A DNA stretch of 64,000 nt from Paralvinella palmiformis (taxonomy: Eukaryota > Annelida > Polychaeta > Terebellida > Alvinellidae). The notes beneath the pieces are model-generated. The model was not told where the DNA came from and made no database searches. It was given only the letters and a program-made list of their open reading frames with translations. Each line of letters opens with the position of its first letter. The stretch's first letter is position 1. The translations under genes were made by a program, and so were the position numbers. The DNA lies in assembly GCA_025642065.1 (NCBI GenBank), contig JAODUP010000456.1, positions 652,501 to 716,500 on the forward strand, written 5' to 3'. Below, in pieces: positions 58,471 through 64,000 of this stretch.

Positions 58471-58655
58471 GTAGCCCTTCCATGTTCTAACTGGTAGTGC
58501 ATTGGACTACATATTATTACCACCTGAATTCAAATCTTGGTTTGGGCATATCTGATGGGTGTTTCATCTTTGACTTTGCTTCATTACCTTTCGAGGTTGC
58601 TCAGCCCATTTAGCCTACTGAGTGCACAAACGTGGCTGTAAAACATCAATCATCA
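58471..58655 (+). mobile_element. SINE-A copy
   Basis: CCCTTCCATGTTCTAACTGG, ATTCAAATCTTGGTTTGGGC, TTTGACTTTGCTTCATTACC, TTGCTCAGCCCATTTAGCC, GTGCACAAACGTGGC and TAAAACATCAATCATC. It ends about 65 bp before the start codon of the CEBPZOS-like gene. Confidence 0.85.
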
Positions 58656-58720
58656 TCTTATTAGAAGCAACTCAATGTTTTAAGCTGTGGTACTGAATTT
58701 GTTTAATTGACAGTGTATTA

Positions 58721-61070
58721 ATGAAAATGATGCTCCAGAAATATCCCCAAAAATCATCCCTAGGAATGATGGGAATCCTTAAAGGTGCAATAATTGCTGA
58801 GACAACAATATTTTGTGGAGTAGCTGTCACTTGGTATGCTCTCTGTAATTATCCAGGTATGGTATTTTATATTTTGTGTGTGTGTCTGTTTAAAGATTTA
58901 AGCCAAGAATATTATAGCCTTTTATGTGTTATTTTACATCCATGATTTGTCATTATAAAATGTTTGGTGTTGCAGAAATTCTTTATTCTTATTATATAAA
59001 TGTGACAATAAAAATGTTAAATGTTTATTACAGATTTCCGCCTAACTATGTACAGAAATTGTAGACCAGTGCTAAAAGGTGAGTTAATTAATCCATTTTA
59101 TTGGTTTGATGGCAGAAAGTGAAAGAAGGTAACTTGTAACTGTTGTGTCAGAGTTAAAGAAGTCTACCTTTTGTTAATACAAAGTAAAACACTTACAACC
59201 CACAAGTCTAATGTTAATTATTCTTAATTGTATTAATTAAGTGATTGTTATGTTTGGCATCCTGCCAAAGAATGAATTTATTTTGTTGTAGCAAATCAAC
59301 AGTATTCTGTAAACTTTACTCATTCAGTGAGATCAATATTTCTGTATTACCAGATCATGCGAGTGTGTATATTATCCAATGAATTAATTTAGGCTCATTC
59401 CTTTCTGCTGTCTTGTCCCTTTAAATTCTATCAAATCCTATTTGTAATGTGTACCTACATGTAGTTGTGAGAGGGTGCTCTGATAGTATAATGCGGAGTT
59501 GTTTGATTTAAATCATGATTTAAATCACTACAAAAAATCATGCATTTTTATTATGTTTCACTTGATTTTTATGATTTAATATTGCATTTATTTTTATTAC
59601 TTATTTTGTAAACATGTGATTTATCAATTAACTTGCAGTACAAAAAATGAACTGTTTTTTAAATAAATTTGTACTTATGCTGGATAATTATTTTTACATA
59701 TATTTATAATTAAATTGCAATTAGATTTCAACACCGTGTAGTCTTAACAAGTCATATCAGATCAGTGACAATACCTCAAACTGTATTGTTGGCATGATCG
59801 TGAGAGATCAACACAACAGAAGGTGTCAAGTGAAGCCACTCTGCTTCGATGTGGTAATTTGGATGAATTTGGAGATGATCTGACACTTGAGGTCACACCG
59901 TTTCTATGCATTATTGAGGGGGATTATTGAGTCAATGTTTAAGCACTTGGTGTTTAGCCAGGATGGGTATATAAGGTGAACATTCACATAGGTTTTATTA
60001 TTGATAGTATCTGGTTAAAAACAATTTTAATCTAATTTTTTTATTTTAAAGAATCATTATATTTTTGCAACCCTGGTATAATGTTTAGAGCACTGCCATG
60101 AAAACCTCAAAGTTGTGGGTTCACATCTGACTGATGACTCTGTTTGTGGGATTTGTTTCCTTATGGAGTTACCCTTCTAGTTCTACCATATCTCACATGT
60201 TATAGAATCCTAGTCCCATCGCCCTTATGTAATAGGGATATTTCGGACGGCAGCAATTCTACTATTCATTTGCGCGTTCCTTCACACACAGAAGACGGAT
60301 GACTCGGTGTATTTAGCTGCTACGTCTAGCAGAGTTTATTTCCACTAAACGATAAGTCTATCTAGTAACACGCATCGGTATCGAGCTGTGAAAGGCACTG
60401 CTTCGTTTAGTAACTGCTTCATTCACTGGTTTATTCACAGGTTTACAATGCTCATGAGTCTATCATTACTGGCTTATATAGCAATTCCAGGACCAGAGAC
60501 CCATCGTGATACTTGTGGTGCGGCATCAGTTATCTGATCTTATCAGTACTTAATATATAACACTAAAGATAATTTGTATCTAACTAAGTTAGTATTAACT
60601 TTTCATATTGATGCATGCCCAACTATATAAATCTAACCCTATCTCATCTGGATTTCATGTCACCGTTTTATCGTTTATTAATTACTCCCAACAATCTGAC
60701 GCTATCTTTTCAAGTCCTTGTTTTTCAATCAATGTCATATTTATTAGTTCCTTCTAAATACTAGGATGCCTGCCGCTTGCTGTATCACGATGCCTGTGTT
60801 TCCGGGAACTGTGTGAAGCCTATCTATCAACGGTTCACTGAACACTAACAGCTTGGTAATAGCCGAGGTTTACAGTGAACCGGGCAAATCGGTATAGCAT
60901 CATGTCAGTGATCTGAAAATGTTGTTATTATTTCTGTTATATAGAAACACATTAATGGTGTATTATTTGATTTCCCAGGTTTCTATTACATACTAGAAAG
61001 ATTCAGTGGAGAGTCTCCAAGATTAGAAGATTATAAAAAGTGGAAAGTTCCAGAACAATCACCAAGTTGA
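58721..61070 (+). CDS. CEBPZOS-like small mitochondrial membrane protein, 90 aa, three exons
   Basis: Exons 58721-58856, 59034-59078 and 60979-61070 are phase-consistent with GT-AG introns. The protein starts MKMMLQKYPQKSSLGMMGIL, has one hydrophobic segment (AIIAETTIFCGVAVTWYAL, residues about 24-42), then DFRLTMYRN, GFYYILERFSGESPRLEDYK, and ends KVPEQSPS. The spaced pattern KG--AE, DFR-TM, YY--E--G and D-K-W matches the CEBPZOS family (about 80 residues in human), a single-pass mitochondrial protein of poorly known function. The acceptor before the start (TTGACAG|TGTATTAATG) suggests a 5' non-coding exon. Intron 2 (1.9 kb) holds repeats. The short length makes the assignment less certain than for the larger genes. 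Confidence 0.75.
59497..60065. mobile_element. Possible MITE in CEBPZOS-like intron 2
   Basis: It begins with GATTTAAATCATGATTTAAA, a self-complementary motif common at or near the ends of hAT-type MITEs, then 500 bp of AT-rich sequence. A clear matching right end was not found. Confidence 0.3.
60068..60200 (+). mobile_element. SINE-B copy
   Basis: CTGGTATAATGTTTAGAGCA (A-box region), AACCTCAAAGTTGTGGG, GGGTTCACATCTG (B-box region), CTGTTTGTGGGATTTG and CATATCTCACATG. In CEBPZOS-like intron 2. Confidence 0.7.
60198..60900 (+). mobile_element. Possible insertion, perhaps a solo LTR
   Basis: This block starts TGTTATAGAATCCTAG, is markedly richer in G+C than the flanking intron, and has a TATA-like GGCTTATATAGC at about 60473. 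Its composition and promoter-like content suggest a foreign insertion. I could not fix the right end or a target duplication, so the LTR reading is weak. Confidence 0.25.
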
Positions 61071-61152
61071 CATGTTTGTTTTTATTATGTATGATCTTGC
61101 TTGAGTGTATACTTTGTTTGTTTTTCTGTGACGTCATATTTGTTATGTCAGA

Positions 61153-61158
61153 AATAAA
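61153..61158 (+). terminator. Candidate polyadenylation signal of the CEBPZOS-like gene
   Basis: AATAAA 83 bp after the stop codon, followed by T-rich sequence, a good position for 3' end processing. Confidence 0.6.
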
Positions 61159-61189
61159 TCAGACAGTTGACTTTGGTTTTTTTTCTCTC

Positions 61190-61201
61190 TCTCTCTCACT
61201 C

Positions 61202-61246
<45 letters not shown>

Positions 61247-62040
61247 ATGTGTGTGTGTGTATTGCGTGGTCTATTGAGAAAGGACTCAAACCTTAGATTG
61301 GTCTTTAACCAATCAGTATTTATATTATAGTCATGTCGGTTAATGTAGCAATTTCTTGTTGAATCATCCAGATATCAATCTGGTAGCAGTTTATAGGTAG
61401 GTTATGTTGATATAAAGATAATAATAATACATTACAAGTCATTTAGTTAATATAATGGCCAGCTTTCTAAAACAGATGGCTCCTATTCCATTCATCTGAT
61501 GTCAGTATGTTGATTGGTCAGAGATAGATGAGAGGTGGCCAACAATGTTTATAGCAAGCTCACTTGACTAATCAGGTCATATTTGGTTGGCCTGATTAGA
61601 GAGATTTTATTATAGCTCATTTCATAACTACGGTATTAGTACTAATTTGAGATAAATTTACTTGAAAATGTGAACCATAATGGGCATAATGATACTTAGC
61701 AAAACTGAATTACCTGTGAACACACAAAACAGGACATCTACAGGTAATTCTTGTTGAATAAACTATAAATGACTAGATGATAATTAGTGAAGCAGATTTT
61801 ACTTTATCTAAATAGACTTAATAATAGGTAAAACAAGAATGCACTATATATTATCTAATATATATATATATATATATATATATCATAGTTAATTTATTAC
61901 GTCAGCTACACTGAATCAAACAGAGAAATTGCATTTAAAATTGATTTAATACAAAAGACGCCAAACAGAAACAAAAAGGCGCACTTCAGATAAATATGTA
62001 GGTTCAAATATGTCTTAAATTTTACACCATTCAGTGTTAT
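61190..62040. other. Intergenic sequence between CEBPZOS-like and CRAL-TRIO genes
   Basis: Contains (CT)n, (TA)n and (GT)n microsatellites at about 61183-61260 and (AT)n at about 61858-61883. No gene or transposon recognised. Confidence 0.6.
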
Positions 62041-62046
62041 TTTATT
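62041..62046 (-). terminator. Candidate polyadenylation signal of the CRAL-TRIO gene
   Basis: TTTATT on plus reads AATAAA on minus, about 255 bp after the stop codon at 62299. Confidence 0.45.
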
Positions 62047-62298
62047 ACCTGATTATGAAATACATGTACTACTTTTACAGATCATCAAAGATATTACTTT
62101 AAGATAGTGTGGTTTGTTGCACCTGCTTTACACAGAATTGGCGAGATAATCTTCAAATGTCTTACGAAAGTACGCTAATATACAACTTCAAATAGCCCGT
62201 CTTTCATTTACTGAAATGAAAGTATTCTTATGACAATGGTTCTTCTATACGATGAAGTATAAATCTGGCTGATTCCATCCCTTTACTGAAGTCTTATT

Positions 62299-63398
62299 TT
62301 AGTCGAGAGTCAGTTTTCTAAACGATTCAGCAGCTGGTCCTGATGGTTTTAGCGTCAAATCCATTCCATATTCTGGCTTTGTGCTGTTTATTATCTCTTG
62401 ACGGAAGGCATCCGAAGTCATCAGGCTGACATTACTGTCTGTTGTAGAAATCCAGAGAATCGGGATAACGTGACCAGATGTTTGTGATACTTTCGGTAAT
62501 TTTATTTACAAATACTTAATGTATGCAAGCGGGAGATAAACGGCAATTGTTTGACACAAAACACATATACAGAGCCACATATAAACACACACACCTATGA
62601 TTTCCTGTACAGAACCAACGTGATCCGTAAAGTCATCAGGTACATATTCGTGAGGCAGACATTCCTTGGGTATATGTTTATATAAGCTCTCCAGATTGTC
62701 GTGTACATGGAACTGTACAATAGAGATAAATATAAGTGCAGATTAGTAAAACTGTCTTGATTGATCATCTCAGACAGGTTGTATTTGACGAAATATGATT
62801 AGGAAATATTGGAATCATGTTAATTTATTAAAATAAAAGAGATATTTAACTGGAGAGTATTTATCGTTCATTGGAATGTGTAGGTGTTCAATCTCGGTAC
62901 TGACCCTTTGTTGAAATTTCTTCTTCATAAATGGCTTTGCCAAAGTCATCATCATTTCAAAAAAGATGCCACCGTTGTAGACATGAAATGCCTTTACTCG
63001 ACCTGGTGTACAATCCTGAACAAAACATCACTACAACATTAATTATTATATATAGATCTTAAATGACCATAAGTTAATTATTATACATAGATCTTAAATG
63101 ACCATAAGTTTTATAATGTCCTACTTAATCAGCTTATTCAATATATAGAGCCATTTACGGCGATCGTGAAGCTATAAAAACGTAACATCACAAATCTCCC
63201 ATCAAGTGTAGATCAACGAAAAATGACAATATAATATTTGACTTAGTGCCATTGTTCCCGACAGCTGATATTGGCAATAATTAGTTTTATGATATCAGTT
63301 CCAGATTCAAAAATATTCCGAGGGCTCAGTGTCCCAATATCGTAGTTTTTAATCCAATGATACATACCTACCCATTTAATATAATAGCATTCACATAG

Positions 63399-63436
<38 letters not shown>

Positions 63437-64000
63437 GCAATGTCTAAATAGTTGATGTCAGCTATGTATGATATCAGTTATGAGTGGATACAAACAGGGT
63501 TTAAATGCCTTTGAACATCCAGTGGCACATAACCGCATACATATGTCGCTGTCAGTGTTCCCATAACTGACCTGTTTCTAATTCTAATACACATCCTGTG
63601 TTTAGAGCCGTTTTATGCTCTGGAAATTGAGATCTCTTGATCGAAACACCGAAATGCAAAAATATGTTGGAATATCAGTTTGTCAGTACAATGAGCTGTC
63701 GACTCAATGGACTCTCGACACAAAAGCGCAAACTCCATTTTACCTCGCATTTAAACACCCGAAATTGGCATCCGTTGTACTCTTAATGGCACGGCGAACT
63801 GATTGTGTTGTCAGTAATACTATCCAACTAGTCTAAAACATAGCCTCACCTTGCACATATTTATAAATGATGAAATGTGAGGCTAAATGACACCATGAAC
63901 AACTGTTACCTGCCACACTTTAGACTGCTTCTTGAAACTCTCAGAAGACCAAGATGCCTTAGCGTGTTTCGCCGTGAAGCCGGAAAAGTCAAAGATTAGT
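62299..64000 (-). CDS. CRAL-TRIO lipid-transfer protein, C-terminal part (at least 152 aa, partial)
   Basis: Exons on minus: 63910-64000 (continues past the right edge), 62905-63015, 62595-62712 and 62299-62438, phase-consistent. The sequence reads LIFDFSGFTAKHAKASW, then DCTPGRVKAFHVYNGGIFFE, LAKPFMKKKFQQR, FHVHDNLESLYKHIPKECLP, EYVPDDFTDHV, and ends ESFRKLTLD. These match the second half of the CRAL-TRIO (Sec14-like) lipid-binding domain in the alpha-tocopherol transfer protein, clavesin and retinaldehyde-binding protein group: the D-F-SG-S/T strand, the FHVxN strand, and the VHVHxNLESLxxHIPKxxLPxEYGG block. Here the usual EYGG is EYVP, so the tail is divergent. Such proteins carry hydrophobic ligands between membranes. 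The N-terminal CRAL-TRIO_N region is off-window, so the ligand class cannot be assigned. For the last exon I chose the acceptor after CTACAACAG (62439) over one 30-40 bp upstream, because its pyrimidine tract is better. Confidence 0.87.

Noticed and set aside
1..64000. CRISPR array or prokaryotic operon
   Set aside because: Direct repeats here are head-to-tail without unique spacers, and the genes are intron-containing animal genes.

Overview
The window is eukaryotic, animal-type genomic DNA. Genes are split into short exons with GT-AG introns, the sequence is AT-rich with many (TA)n and (CA)n microsatellites, and tRNA-derived SINEs, LINE fragments and small DNA transposons are scattered through it. 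The gene set (goosecoid-like, ZnT6, PLAT/LOXHD1-like, CEBPZOS-like, CRAL-TRIO) is animal. I think a lophotrochozoan is likely, probably a gastropod mollusc, but nothing in the window proves the phylum. All multi-exon models below were built by hand: splice sites were read from the sequence and every junction was checked for phase.

Layout. 1-4.1 kb: a first exon on the minus strand with a goosecoid-type EH1 repressor motif (3240-3492) and a CpG-rich 5' flank; its homeobox is not in the window. 4.1-17.6 kb: no gene found; microsatellites, minisatellites, a hairpin, a long-TIR DNA element and SINEs, with some non-repetitive blocks that could be regulatory. 17.66-32.92 kb (minus): a nine-exon gene for a 313-residue class I methyltransferase whose motifs are laid out like DOT1. 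33.24-44.77 kb (plus): a 13-exon SLC30A6 (ZnT6) gene, head-to-head with the methyltransferase gene; their start codons are about 320 bp apart. 45.86-52.55 kb (minus): a 12-exon gene for a roughly 756-residue protein with three PLAT domains. 52.55-57.6 kb: repeat-rich intergenic DNA with a LINE fragment, a tyrosine recombinase fragment and a TIR element. 57.6-61.1 kb (plus): a small CEBPZOS-like gene (90 residues), preceded by an exon-like segment with a broken frame. 62.3-64.0 kb (minus): the last four exons of a CRAL-TRIO lipid-transfer protein that runs off the right edge.

The genes show no shared pathway. The clearest functional pairing is the probable bidirectional promoter between the methyltransferase and ZnT6 genes. 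The most novel material is in the repeats: two tRNA-derived SINE families, an apparent three-layer nested insertion (a DNA element inside a hAT-like MITE inside a TA microsatellite), and two further TIR elements. The methyltransferase is the most interesting protein I could not assign to a named gene.
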